32,569 nt of DNA from an uncultured Lentisphaerota bacterium (GCA_903896595.1 CAITYL010000169.1:1-32569), one strand, 5' to 3'. Shown: positions 25,378-32,569, counted from the first letter of the stretch. Notes: a model not told the origin generated them from the sequence alone. Program-made: numbers and translations.

Positions 25378-26196
25378 TTAATGTCCATGGTCGTGGGCGA
25401 TGATGTGGGTGTGGGGATGGACGTGCAGCACCTCGCCATGGCGGTGGGAGTGGGCGTGAATGAGATTGACCCGGGCCAACAGTTCGGTCTCATGCAGAAT
25501 GTCGTGGACCGGCCCCACCGCCGCCAACCGATGCTCCTCATCCAGCACCAGGGCGCGGTCGGCCAGGTGCGGCAGAAGCGTCAAGTCGTGGGTGGCGGTG
25601 ATCAGGGTCATGCCGGTTTCGCTCAGGCCGGCCAGCAGTTCAAGCAGGCGTGCCTGATGGCGCGGATCCAGGCCGGCGGTGGGTTCGTCCAGCAACAGCA
25701 CGCGGGGCGCGGCGGTCAGCAGGGCGCCGAGGGCGACCCGTTTCTGCTGGCCGGCGCTGAGGGTCTGGGGCGGACGGCGGCGCAACGGCGCCAAGTCCAT
25801 CATGGCCAGGGCATCGTCCACCCGGCGTGCGACGTCGGCGGCCGGCAGGCCGAGCTGGAGCGGGGCGAAGGCCAACTCCTCTTCGACGGACGGCGAGAAT
25901 AATTGCGCGTCCGCCTGTTGGAACAGCAGCCCCACTTCCTGGCGAAACCGCCGCCCCCAAGCGGTGTCATCCGCGGCCGCGCGGGTCAGCGGTTCGCCCC
26001 GCATGCGGATCGTCCCCGCGGTGGGAAAAACCAGGGCGTCCAGCAACAGCAACAGAGTGGACTTGCCGCTGCCGTTGGCGCCCAGCAGGGCCACTCGTTC
26101 CCCCGCAGCCACTTGGAACGACACCTGCTCCAGCGCCGGCGCAAACCCCGGATAGGCGAAGCTCACCCCGGCCAGTTCAAACAGCGGCGTTGCCAT
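25378..26196 (-). CDS. ECF-type ABC transporter ATPase (CbiO-like) with His-rich tail
   Basis: 272 residues. Walker A GANGSGKS (39-46), Q-loop LLFQQADAQLF (the ADAQLF form is typical of CbiO/EcfA), signature LSAGQQKRVALGALL, Walker B LLLDEP, H-loop ATHD. The last 27 residues contain 11 His (HAHSHRHG and HPHTH motifs), a metal-binding tail seen on some Ni/Co transport ATPases. It probably powers uptake of nickel or cobalt. No CbiM, CbiQ or EcfT partner lies next to it: nadA is upstream and the regulator downstream. No ribosome site is obvious before the ATG. Confidence 0.87.
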   Translation of the reverse strand: MATPLFELAGVSFAYPGFAPALEQVSFQVAAGERVALLGANGSGKSTLLLLLDALVFPTAGTIRMRGEPLTRAAADDTAWGRRFRQEVGLLFQQADAQLFSPSVEEELAFAPLQLGLPAADVARRVDDALAMMDLAPLRRRPPQTLSAGQQKRVALGALLTAAPRVLLLDEPTAGLDPRHQARLLELLAGLSETGMTLITATHDLTLLPHLADRALVLDEEHRLAAVGPVHDILHETELLARVNLIHAHSHRHGEVLHVHPHTHIIAHDHGH

Positions 26197-26234
26197 GGTG
26201 CGGTGGGTACCTTAAAGACGTAAGAAATGTCTCA

Positions 26235-26258
26235 CACAAAGCCACGAAGATCACGAAG
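26235..26258. repeat. CACAAAG/CACGAAG short periodic array
   Basis: CACAAAG at 26235, CACGAAG at 26243 and 26252, with 8- and 9-nt steps. It is single-armed, in the same spacer as repeat A copy 2. Confidence 0.45.
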
Positions 26259-26287
26259 CTTTTGCCGGGGTCGGTATCGACATCGGT

Positions 26288-26468
26288 ATCGGCGTTATTT
26301 CAAGACCGGGAGCCGCCCGTCCTCGGGCGGAACTCGATGGCGTCACAGCAGTTCCGCCCTTTTTTGGGCCACCGTCCGCCAACCCCATGACGCGCGTCTC
26401 CGACGATGACGGGTTCGTCCGCCCGAGGACGGGCGGCTCCCGGTGATGGGAATAACCTCGTTACTTTT
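26288..26468. repeat. palindromic repeat A, copy 2 (~181 bp)
   Basis: Near-identical to 5718-5900. The outer inverted arms here are complementary (CCGGGAGCCGCCCGTCCTCG on the left and its complement on the right), and changes between copies in the left arm appear at positions where the right arm is constant. It lies 15 bp 3' of the nadA stop. Confidence 0.85.
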
Positions 26469-26483
26469 CTTTGGGTTACGTCC

Positions 26484-27398
26484 TCACCCGCCGCCGTGAG
26501 CGAGCATGGCGAGAATGGCACGGCGGGCGCCGTCGGCGACGGCGGGGGGAACGGTGATGCGGGTTTCGTCCGTTTCCAGGGCGTGCGCGACCTTGGCGAG
26601 GGTGGTTTTCTTCATGTTCGGGCAGCGCAGAAACGGCGTCAAATGATGAAACACGGTCTGGGGGGCGGCCCGGCGCAGGGCGTGGAGAATACCCTCCTCG
26701 GTGCCGACAATGAACTCCCGGCACTCGCTCCGCTTCACCAGGGCGAGCATCTGACCGGTGCTGATGACGTGATCCGCCTGATCCTGCACCTCGGGCGAAC
26801 ACTCGGGATGAACCATGACCTGGGCGTTGGGATGTTCGCGCCGCGCCTTTTGCACCATTTCCGGGCGGAGAATGGCGTGGGTCGGACAGAAGCCGTCCCA
26901 CAACACCAGTTTGCGGTTCAGCTTGCGTTCGACGAAGCGGCCGAGGAACTTGTCCGGAACAAAAAGGATTTCCGGCACGTCCCCCAGCGAGTTGACAATC
27001 TCCACCGCGTTCGAGGAGGTGCAGCAGATCGTGCTTTCCGCCTTGACCTCGGCGGTGGAATTGACGTAGCAGACCACCGGCGCGCCAGGGTGCGCCGCCT
27101 TGAAGGCGCGCAGCTGGTCGGCGGTGATCATGTCGGCCATGGGACAGCCGGCGGTGGCGTCCGGCATCACCACCCGGCGGCCGGGATTGAGCACGGCGGC
27201 GGTTTCCGCCATGAACAGGACGCCGCAAAAAATAATGCGGTCGGCATCCACCAGGCTGGCCTGCTTGCTCAGCCCGTAGGAGTCGCCGACGAAATCGGCG
27301 ATGTCCTGGACCTCCGCCGGCTGGTAGGTGTGGGCGAGAATGACCGCGCGGCGTTCCCGCCGCAACTGCTGAATGGTGTCCACAAGATTCATGCCCAT
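26484..27398 (-). CDS. nadA: quinolinate synthase A
   Basis: 304 residues, usual length for the [4Fe-4S] NadA that condenses iminoaspartate with dihydroxyacetone phosphate to quinolinate in NAD synthesis. Visible motifs: AHTYQPAEVQDIADFVGDS near the N terminus, FCGVLFMAETA (first cluster Cys), PDATAGCPMADM, YVNSTAEVKAES, HPECSPEV (second cluster Cys) and LRCPNMKKTTL (third cluster Cys). Start 27398 or 27392 (in-frame ATGs two codons apart). No nadB or nadC is in the window. Confidence 0.95.
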   Translation of the reverse strand: MGMNLVDTIQQLRRERRAVILAHTYQPAEVQDIADFVGDSYGLSKQASLVDADRIIFCGVLFMAETAAVLNPGRRVVMPDATAGCPMADMITADQLRAFKAAHPGAPVVCYVNSTAEVKAESTICCTSSNAVEIVNSLGDVPEILFVPDKFLGRFVERKLNRKLVLWDGFCPTHAILRPEMVQKARREHPNAQVMVHPECSPEVQDQADHVISTGQMLALVKRSECREFIVGTEEGILHALRRAAPQTVFHHLTPFLRCPNMKKTTLAKVAHALETDETRITVPPAVADGARRAILAMLAHGGG

Positions 27399-27517
27399 AC
27401 CATAATTCCGCCCGTGAAAAATGCCCTGCCCCCGCGCTCCGCGCTTCGCAGTCCCGGCTCCGCCGGGTCGTTCACATGTTCACTCTGCACCCCCCTTCCT
27501 AAAACTTTTGTTTCATT

Positions 27518-27669
27518 TTGCGGATTCCGCAGGCCGCCGTCGCGCGACAAACCACGATTGGACAGCAGGGGCGGCCTGTGGAATCCGCAAAAGGCACAAA
27601 AAGGTTTGACGGAGGGTTTGGGAACCGCCTTTCCTCAAAAGGGGGTTCCCAACATCATCCGACAAAACT
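27518..27669. repeat. repeat B, copy 3' of the rhomboid gene
   Basis: Reads from the rhomboid stop on the minus strand: GTTTTGTCGGATGATGTTGG, the GGGAACCCCC hairpin, the CCAAACCCTCCGTCAAACC tract, then a palindrome with arms GCGGATTCCGCAGGCCGCC and GGCGGCCTGTGGAATCCGC (18 of 19 pairs). At the far end CCTTCCTAAAACTTTTG (27495-27510) resembles the decayed inverted half. Confidence 0.85.
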
Positions 27670-27683
27670 GTCATGCACCCCGG

Positions 27684-28815
27684 TCACCCCGGGGCCTGGG
27701 CGGTCAGCCACCAGCAGGCGGCGACAGTGCCGGCGGTCAGGGTGCCGACCAGCGCCTGGATCCAGCCGGGCAACGGCCGGTCGAGCGCCGGCAGCAGCAG
27801 GACGCCAAGCAGCAGCCCGCAGACAAAGCCGTAGAAATGCCCCAGCAGATCGGTGCCGGGACCGGTGCCAAGAAAGGCCAGCAACGACACGCCGGCCAGG
27901 AGCGGCACCCAGCTCCGGCTCCACACCGACCGCAAGTCGCGCCAGCCGCTGAACCGGCGGCGGCAGGCAAACATCGCCAGGGTCCCCAATGCCCCAAAAG
28001 TGGCCGTTGAGGCGCCGACGGCGGAGTGTCCCTCCGGCTGACTCAAATAAACGGCGGCCAAGTTGCCGAAGGCGCCGGCCAGCACGATGGCGGCCCAGCC
28101 CAGCCCCAAGCCCACGCTCTGGCACAGCCAGCGGCCGAAGACCGCCAGACAGACGGCATTGGCGCCAACATGGGCCAGGTCGGCGTGCAAGGTCAGGGCG
28201 GTCACGCAGCGCCACCACTCGCCGGCGCGGATGGCATCGGCGTCCGCCGCGCCGCGATGGGCCACCGCGCCGGCATCGGCGAACGGCCCGGTCTGAACGT
28301 AAAACAGCACCAGCGCCACCGCCAGCCAAAAACTGACGCCGGGGTCGGCGGCCCGCGCCGGCCGCCAGGCCTGCTCGTCCGGCCGCGCCGGCGGAAACAG
28401 GTAATTGAGGCGCTGATAGGCATCCAGTTCACGCCGGGCGCGCGCCGCCCAGGGTGCCGGCACCCGCACTTCCCAGCCCCCCCCCGCCCCGTTCCAGGCG
28501 ATAGGGTAGCCGCGCCGAAGCCAGCGCCGCCAGCCACGGCATCGGCTTGCGCAGGCCAGCCGGAATCACCACCTCGATCTCGTCGGGGTCTTCCGGCGGG
28601 GACGCCGGTTCCGGCGCCAACCCCGGCACCACGTTCGCTTCCGGTTCCGACCACGACGTCAAGGGCGGCAGGAACGGCGCCAGGTCCATCTCCAGTTCCG
28701 GCGGCGCAACCGCTCCCTCCGCCGCGTCGCCGTCCAGTGGCGGCGGCGGCGGTGGTGGCGGCGAATCGGAGGACGAGGCGCGCCCCCGTGACGGGTTCCG
28801 GCGTGAGTCAGGCAT
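27684..28815 (-). CDS. rhomboid intramembrane serine protease, frameshifted at a G9 tract
   Basis: The N-terminal part starts at ATG 28815 (MPDSRRNPSRGRASSSDS, a Pro8 run, then an acidic region and PAGLRKPMPWLAALASARLP). It stays in frame until a run of nine G (plus-strand C at 28477-28485), after which the frame leaves for an unrelated tail. Removing one G joins it to WEVRVPAPWAARARRELDAY and the six-helix rhomboid core. Active-site residues are intact: GASTATFG (Ser codon 28008-28010), LLGHFYGF (His codon 27837-27839) and the HADLAHVGAN motif. The core alone (27684-28469) is open. Slippage in the G run, sequencing error or phase variation could explain it. Membrane protein, cutting within membranes. 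Confidence 0.8.
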
Positions 28816-28823
28816 GTGTACGG

Positions 28824-28860
28824 CGTTAGGCTGAAGCTTGTTAGGCTGTAGGCTGAAGGT
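28824..28860 (+). repeat. GGCTG(A/T)AGG short repeat D
   Basis: TTAGGCTGAAGC, TTAGGCTGTAGGCTGAAGG: heptamer-like units. Matches 30620-30653 and, on the other strand, 11170-11206. It directly precedes the partial repeat C. Confidence 0.6.
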
Positions 28861-28870
28861 AATTATACAG

Positions 28871-28932
28871 TGTTCTGCGGTTCAACATTCGGCAATCTGC
28901 GGTTTAATTCATGTTTCACCCTAACGCAGTAT
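28871..28932. repeat. palindromic repeat C, right-half copy
   Basis: Matches 25314-25371 (TTCTGCGGTTCAACATTCGG, CAATCTGCGGTT, TTTCACCCTAACGCAGTATAA). The left half is replaced by repeat D, so this is a recombined or truncated copy. Confidence 0.75.
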
Positions 28933-29039
28933 AAAAAGCTCGGCCAAAACCGTGATGCCGCTATTATAGTGCGTGGGAGATCGATGTGCCGGATGCACCC
29001 CAACCCGGCACAGCCGGAACCCAAATAACTTCACTTCAC

Positions 29040-29064
29040 CACAGAGGACACAGAGGGCACAGAC
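29040..29064. repeat. CACAGAG nonamer array
   Basis: CACAGAG at 29040 and 29049 and CACAGAC at 29058, exact 9-nt steps. Similar CACAGAG strings occur at 5577-5606. Confidence 0.6.
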
Positions 29065-29090
29065 AAGATTGACTACCGCCGGGTCTGCAA

Positions 29091-29192
29091 CGGCGGCCAC
29101 GGACGCGCACGGACTTTCACAGACACACACGGACCCATTGAGTGCCGCCATGCTGTGCCCGTCCGTGGGCGTCCGTGTTTGTCCGTGCCGCC
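29091..29192. repeat. 10-nt periodic palindrome, CACGGAC type
   Basis: CACGGAC, CACGGAC, CACAGAC, CACGGAC begin at 29098, 29108, 29118 and 29128; the inverted GTCCGTG begins at 29161, 29171 and 29181. Steps are exactly 10. The arms are capped by GGCGGC (29092) and GCCGCC (29187). Same design as the nonamer palindromes with one extra base per unit. Confidence 0.75.
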
Positions 29193-29206
29193 AATGTTGT
29201 GTAGGC

Positions 29207-29362
29207 TTTGCGGATTGCGCAGGCGGCTTTAGCACGACAGGCCATGATTGGGATCACTGGGGCGGCCTGCGCAATCTGCAAAAAGGCACAAAAAGGTTTG
29301 ACGGAGGGTTTGGGAACCGCCTTTCCTCAAAAGGGGGTTCCCAACATGGTCCAACAAAACTA
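29207..29362. repeat. repeat B, copy 3' of dapF
   Basis: The ATGTTGGGAACCCCC hairpin and CCGTCAAACC tract are the same as at 27518-27669. The palindrome arms GCGGATTGCGCAGGCGGC and GCGGCCTGCGCAATCTGC differ from that copy at paired positions (ATTGC/GCAAT in place of ATTCC/GGAAT). It touches the dapF stop codon. Confidence 0.85.
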
Positions 29363-30289
29363 TCATCCACCCGTCAAAAACTGGGGGCGGACAACGCCGT
29401 CATAGACGGTGCGGACGCGCGTTTCGAGGCAGACGTCCGTCACCTCCACCGGCGTGCCGCGGGCCTCAAACCACACCTTCAGGGTTTCACCGCCGCGGAC
29501 CTGGACCCGGACCGGGGTCTCACCGCTGCGGAGTCCGCTGTTCCAGCCGCGCGCCAGGGTGGTGACGATGGCCGCCGAGGCCGAGCCCGTGCCGCAGGCT
29601 AGGGTCTCCGCCTCGACGCCAAATTCGAAGGTGCGCACGGCGATCTCGCCCTCTCCCAGCACCTGGGTGAAATTGACATTGATCCCCCGCGGAGCGAACC
29701 GCGAATGCCAGCGCAGCAGGCCGCCCCACCGGGCCACGTCCAGCGGTCCCACATCGTCCACGAAGACCACGGCGTGCGGCACGCCAATGGTGAGACGGAT
29801 CAAGGTCCAGGTACGCCCCTCGACCTCGACGGTTTCTTCCGGCTGCAAATCACGCGGTTGCGGGATGCAAACCCGGATCCGGCCCGGACCGTCTTGGCTA
29901 CGTCGGCCGCGGGCCATGCCGGCGGCGGTCAGCAGGGTCACGGCATCCAGGCCCGGCTCCATGTGTTCCAGCCACCAGGCGGCACAGCAGGCGGTGCCAT
30001 TGCCACACAACTCAGCCTCCGACCCGTCCGGCTCCAGAAAGCGCGCCTGCACATCGGCCAGCGGGTGCTGCGGCAACCGGCGGGCCACAATCACACCGTC
30101 GGCGCCCACGCCCAACCCGTGCCGGCACAGGCGGCGCACCACCTCCGGCGCCGCCGGACCGGTGAACAGCGCGTCATGCCGCCCGTCCGAGTTGTCCACG
30201 CACAGGAAATCATTCCCGGCCGCGGTCAACTTGCAAAACGGCAGACCGGCGATGATGACAGCAGGCGAAATTGACGGTGAGTCGGTCAT
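29363..30289 (-). CDS. dapF: diaminopimelate epimerase
   Basis: 308 residues, cytoplasmic; interconverts LL- and meso-diaminopimelate for lysine and peptidoglycan. PLP-independent two-Cys mechanism: the first Cys in ELCGNGTACC, the second in LACGTGSAS. CKLTAAGNDFLCVD at the N terminus, GVGADGVI and GVPHAVVFVDDV are family motifs. Start at 30289 gives the standard N terminus (about 15 extra residues before CKLTAAGND); GATAGGG lies upstream. The open frame to 30505 crosses a nonamer palindrome and is not used. Stop codon lies against repeat B. Confidence 0.95.
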   Translation of the reverse strand: MTDSPSISPAVIIAGLPFCKLTAAGNDFLCVDNSDGRHDALFTGPAAPEVVRRLCRHGLGVGADGVIVARRLPQHPLADVQARFLEPDGSEAELCGNGTACCAAWWLEHMEPGLDAVTLLTAAGMARGRRSQDGPGRIRVCIPQPRDLQPEETVEVEGRTWTLIRLTIGVPHAVVFVDDVGPLDVARWGGLLRWHSRFAPRGINVNFTQVLGEGEIAVRTFEFGVEAETLACGTGSASAAIVTTLARGWNSGLRSGETPVRVQVRGGETLKVWFEARGTPVEVTDVCLETRVRTVYDGVVRPQFLTGG

Positions 30290-30418
30290 GTCGCATACCC
30301 TATCCCCGGCCAAGCCGAAACCAAACCGCCGCGCGGTTTGCGTGTGTGGTGCCGTTTGCGGATTCCGCAGGCGGAGCCCCACCGGCTTCCGGGCCGATAA
30401 AAAATGCCGGCGAAAAAA

Positions 30419-30524
30419 TAGGACCATTTGGACCATTAGGACTCTTGGGACCCTTAGGACGCCGGCGGAAACCACCGCCAGTCCCAAGCGTCCCAATGGT
30501 CCCAAGAGTCCTAAGTGTCCTACA
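30419..30524. repeat. nonamer palindrome, GGACCATTAG / GTCCCAATG type
   Basis: GGACC, GGACC, GGACT, GGACC, GGACG begin at 30421, 30430, 30439, 30448 and 30457. GTCCC, GTCCC, GTCCC, GTCCT, GTCCT begin at 30481, 30490, 30499, 30508 and 30517. All eight steps are 9 nt, with the arms inverted around a GCCGGCGG...CCGCC loop. It is the most regular of the set, in the divergent gap between dapF and the permease. Confidence 0.85.
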
Positions 30525-30619
30525 AAACCACTTTCCCGTCGGCGCTCGACCCTGTCCCTAACACTGACCGGCTACCCGCCGGCCCTTCTTGCATGCCCCG
30601 ACTTCACGTTTATACTTTC

Positions 30620-30653
30620 CTAGGCTGAAGACTGAAGGCTGTTAGGCTGAAGG
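30620..30653 (+). repeat. GGCTGAAGG short repeat D, second plus copy
   Basis: TAGGCTGAAGACTGAAGGC and TTAGGCTGAAGG units, as at 28824-28860. Followed at once by the heptamer array leading to the permease start. Confidence 0.6.
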
Positions 30654-30664
30654 TCATTCACCAT

Positions 30665-30706
30665 TCACGCGTCACGTGTCACGCATCACCCATCACGTTA
30701 TCACCC
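30665..30706 (+). repeat. TCACGCG/TCACCCA heptamer array ending at the permease ATG
   Basis: TCACGCG, TCACGTG, TCACGCA, TCACCCA, TCACGTTA, TCACCC follow each other in 7- or 8-nt steps and run into ATG 30707. It takes the place of a ribosome site. Confidence 0.6.
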
Positions 30707-32395
30707 ATGATTTTTCTGGGCAATCCCATTCTGCGGCGCGAATTCCAGGCCCACTGCCGGAACCGGCGCAGCCTGTTGTTCGCGGTGGTGTTGCTGGGCC
30801 TGTTGAGCGCGGTCCTGCTGCTCCTGTGGCCGCGTAGCGGCATCTTTTCCGAAACCTCGGGCAATGAGATCTTTTCCGTCTTCCTCGGCGGCAATCTGCT
30901 GCTGATGATCCTGATGACCCCGGGCTTCACCTCGACCTGCATCACCAGCGAACGCGAACGCGGTTCCTTCGACCTGCTGTTCACCTCGCTGCTGACCCCC
31001 GGCGAGATCATGACCGGCAAACTGGCCGCCTCCCTCGGCATGGCGTTTCTGCTGCTCCTGGTGTCGTTGCCGGTGACCGCGGTATGCGCGCTCAGCGGCG
31101 GCATCTCGCTGCCCACCCTGTCCCGAGCGTGTGCGGTGATTGCCGCCGCCACCCTGGTCTACGGCCTACTCGGCCTGGCGGCCAGCGCCATCTGCCGGCG
31201 CGGCTACACCGCCCTGGTCCTGACCTATATCGGCATCATTATTTTGGCGGGCGCCACCTGGTTGCCGGCCGCCCTGCTGACCCAGTTCCCCGTCCTCAAC
31301 CCGGCCCTGCGCTCCATCCGGGCCATGAGCCCTTTTGAGGCGCTGTTCGCCCTCAACTACGCCGAACGCTATTCCCTCGCCGTCGGCGGCGCCGCCACCG
31401 CCGAGACCGTGTTCCGCACCTATCTGGCCGGCATGGCCGGCTTGGGCGTGCTCTTTTTCGCGGTCTTCAGCTTCTTCATCTTCAAGCCGCTCCGCTCCCG
31501 GCCGCCCAAGCCGGCGGAACACTATGACGACAGCAAGACCGCCATCCGCCGCAAGCTCGGCTTCCCCTTCTACCTGATCGACCCGTTGCGCCGCCGCAAC
31601 CCGATCCGGCGCGGCCAGAACCCGGTGTTCGTCGCCGAAATGCGCAGCAAGCTGTTCGGCAACCCCAAGTTCATCATCCGCGGCCTGGCTGTCTGCATGT
31701 CGCTCAGCCTGGGACTGCTGATCCTGATTGCCAACCAGTACGGCACCTTCCTCGACGCTGACAAGCTGCGAGTGGCGGCCATCATCTTCCAGCTCGGCGT
31801 GCTCGCCTTCTTGGCCCCGGCCATCAGCAGCGGCAGCATAACCGACGAGGTCGCCAGCGGCACTCTGCTGATGTTGCGCCTGACCCCGCTCTCCGCCACC
31901 CGCGTGGTGCTGGGCAAGCTTGAGGCGTCCTTTCTCTACGTGCTGATCTTCCTGGTCAGCAGCCTGCCGGTGCTCGGCGCCCTGGCCTATCTGGAGAGCA
32001 CGGCCGCCTACTGGCGCCTGGGTGCCTGGCTGGCGGTGCTGATCCTCTCCACCGTGGTGTTGACAGCGGCCGGCCTGACCGCGTCCTCGCTCTGCCGCAA
32101 CACCGCCGCCGCCACCGCCGCCAGCTACCTGTTCGCCTGCACCCTGTGCCTGGCACCGCTCGGCGTCTTCCTTCTCGGCAGCCGCGTTTCCCCCGAAATG
32201 CAGGCCTGGATCCTCACCCTCAACCCGGTCGCCGCCGCCTTGCAGATCACCTCCGACACCGCCTTTGCCGGCCTGCCCGCGTTGTGGGGCAACAAGCTCT
32301 GGCAAAACCATCTGCTGGCCATGGGCGGGCTCACCGTCCTCCTGGTGATGATCGCCTCCTGGCGCGTCCACCGCCTCTTCCGCCAGCGCGCCTAA
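30707..32395 (+). CDS. ABC-2 type transporter permease, two fused halves
   Basis: 562 residues, about twelve hydrophobic helices, inner membrane. The two halves share a pattern: NPILRREFQAHCRN with SERERGSFDLLFTSLLTPGE...GKLAAS in the first, and NPVFVAEMRSKLFGNP with ITDEVASGTLLMLRLTPLSA...GKLEAS in the second (from about residue 300), so one chain holds two ABC2-type permease domains. Such fusions work with a separate ATPase, which is not in this window. The substrate is unknown. No Shine-Dalgarno sequence precedes ATG 30707, only a heptamer array. Confidence 0.88.
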   Translation: MIFLGNPILRREFQAHCRNRRSLLFAVVLLGLLSAVLLLLWPRSGIFSETSGNEIFSVFLGGNLLLMILMTPGFTSTCITSERERGSFDLLFTSLLTPGEIMTGKLAASLGMAFLLLLVSLPVTAVCALSGGISLPTLSRACAVIAAATLVYGLLGLAASAICRRGYTALVLTYIGIIILAGATWLPAALLTQFPVLNPALRSIRAMSPFEALFALNYAERYSLAVGGAATAETVFRTYLAGMAGLGVLFFAVFSFFIFKPLRSRPPKPAEHYDDSKTAIRRKLGFPFYLIDPLRRRNPIRRGQNPVFVAEMRSKLFGNPKFIIRGLAVCMSLSLGLLILIANQYGTFLDADKLRVAAIIFQLGVLAFLAPAISSGSITDEVASGTLLMLRLTPLSATRVVLGKLEASFLYVLIFLVSSLPVLGALAYLESTAAYWRLGAWLAVLILSTVVLTAAGLTASSLCRNTAAATAASYLFACTLCLAPLGVFLLGSRVSPEMQAWILTLNPVAAALQITSDTAFAGLPALWGNKLWQNHLLAMGGLTVLLVMIASWRVHRLFRQRA

Positions 32396-32425
32396 GCCCC
32401 CACCGGCCCGCCGGAAACCGGCAGC

Positions 32426-32569
32426 GGTTGGGAACCCCCTTTTGAGGAAAGGCGGTTCCCAAACCCTCCGTCAAACCTTTTTGTGTCTTAACGCGGGGGG
32501 CGCTTCCACCACAAGCCCATGCGAGCGACGATGAATGATCTGCCAGTATGGCTTGTGGTGGAAGCGCCC
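32426..32569. repeat. repeat B, copy 3' of the permease, cut by the window end
   Basis: Begins 31 bp after the permease stop: GTTGGGAACCCCCTTTTGAG, GGTTCCCAAACCCTCCGTC, then a palindrome with 20-bp perfect arms (GGGCGCTTCCACCACAAGCC and its complement, the latter reaching 32569). Confidence 0.85.

Noticed and set aside
26406-28010. 534-codon plus-strand frame across nadA and the rhomboid
   Set aside because: Passes through repeats A and B and two real minus-strand genes.
31166-32371. 401-codon minus-strand frame opposite the permease
   Set aside because: Hydrophilic antisense reading of a clear membrane protein.

Overview
The window looks like a chromosomal piece of a GC-rich Gram-negative bacterium of the PVC group, most likely Lentisphaerota/Kiritimatiellota-like. 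The clues are a PEP-CTERM surface protein, a type II pseudopilin-like protein with a C-terminal H-x(~10)-DG motif, a GntR-type winged helix fused to a LacI-type sugar-binding domain, and a large M6 protease carrying Listeria/Bacteroides-type repeats. No rRNA, tRNA, CRISPR array, integrase or transposase was seen.

Layout. 388-4485: large secreted M6 metalloprotease. 4771-5559: Nif3 family. 5941-8124 (-): GH31 glycosidase. 8548-9705 (-): AAA_14/DUF4143 ATPase with its own promoter and dyad. 9881-10828 (-): membrane protein with an HEACH zinc motif. 11236-13567: galE and an MFS exporter. 14221-16499: two-gene ATPase plus TOPRIM unit, a candidate split-OLD or PARIS-like defence module. 16408-17297: degraded fragments and a small membrane protein coupled to an 11-codon leader. 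17547-18407 (-): exported Asp/Glu racemase-like protein. 18773-20515 (-): amt-glnK ammonium module behind a good sigma-54 promoter, with a matched terminator. 20836-21006 (-): 2[4Fe-4S] ferredoxin. 21360-22169 (-): dapB. 22249-23862 (-): pseudopilin and PEP-CTERM protein, divergent from the GntR/LacI regulator (24110-25219). 25378-26196 (-): orphan ECF-type ATPase with a His-rich tail. 26484-27398 (-): nadA. 27684-28815 (-): rhomboid protease broken by a frameshift at a G9 tract. 29363-30289 (-): dapF. 30707-32395: double ABC-2 permease.

The most unusual aspect is the spacers. They are packed with several families of structured repeats. One is a set of palindromes whose arms are degenerate tandem arrays with an exact 9-nt step but different unit sequences at each locus (a sister case steps by 10 and another by 7). 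A second is a ~150-230 bp element placed directly 3' of four genes in the same orientation, with base-paired arms whose sequence changes between copies. A third is a ~182 bp palindromic element 3' of GH31 and nadA. A fourth is a ~155 bp palindrome whose arm contains a stop codon. These suggest 3'-end RNA structures or a mobile palindrome population. No function for them can be shown from this sequence alone.

Metabolically the window covers ammonium uptake (amt-glnK), DAP/lysine and peptidoglycan precursors (dapB, dapF), NAD (nadA), UDP-galactose (galE) and glycan use (GH31, sugar-type regulator). Cell-surface functions are the protease, PEP-CTERM protein, pseudopilin and rhomboid.
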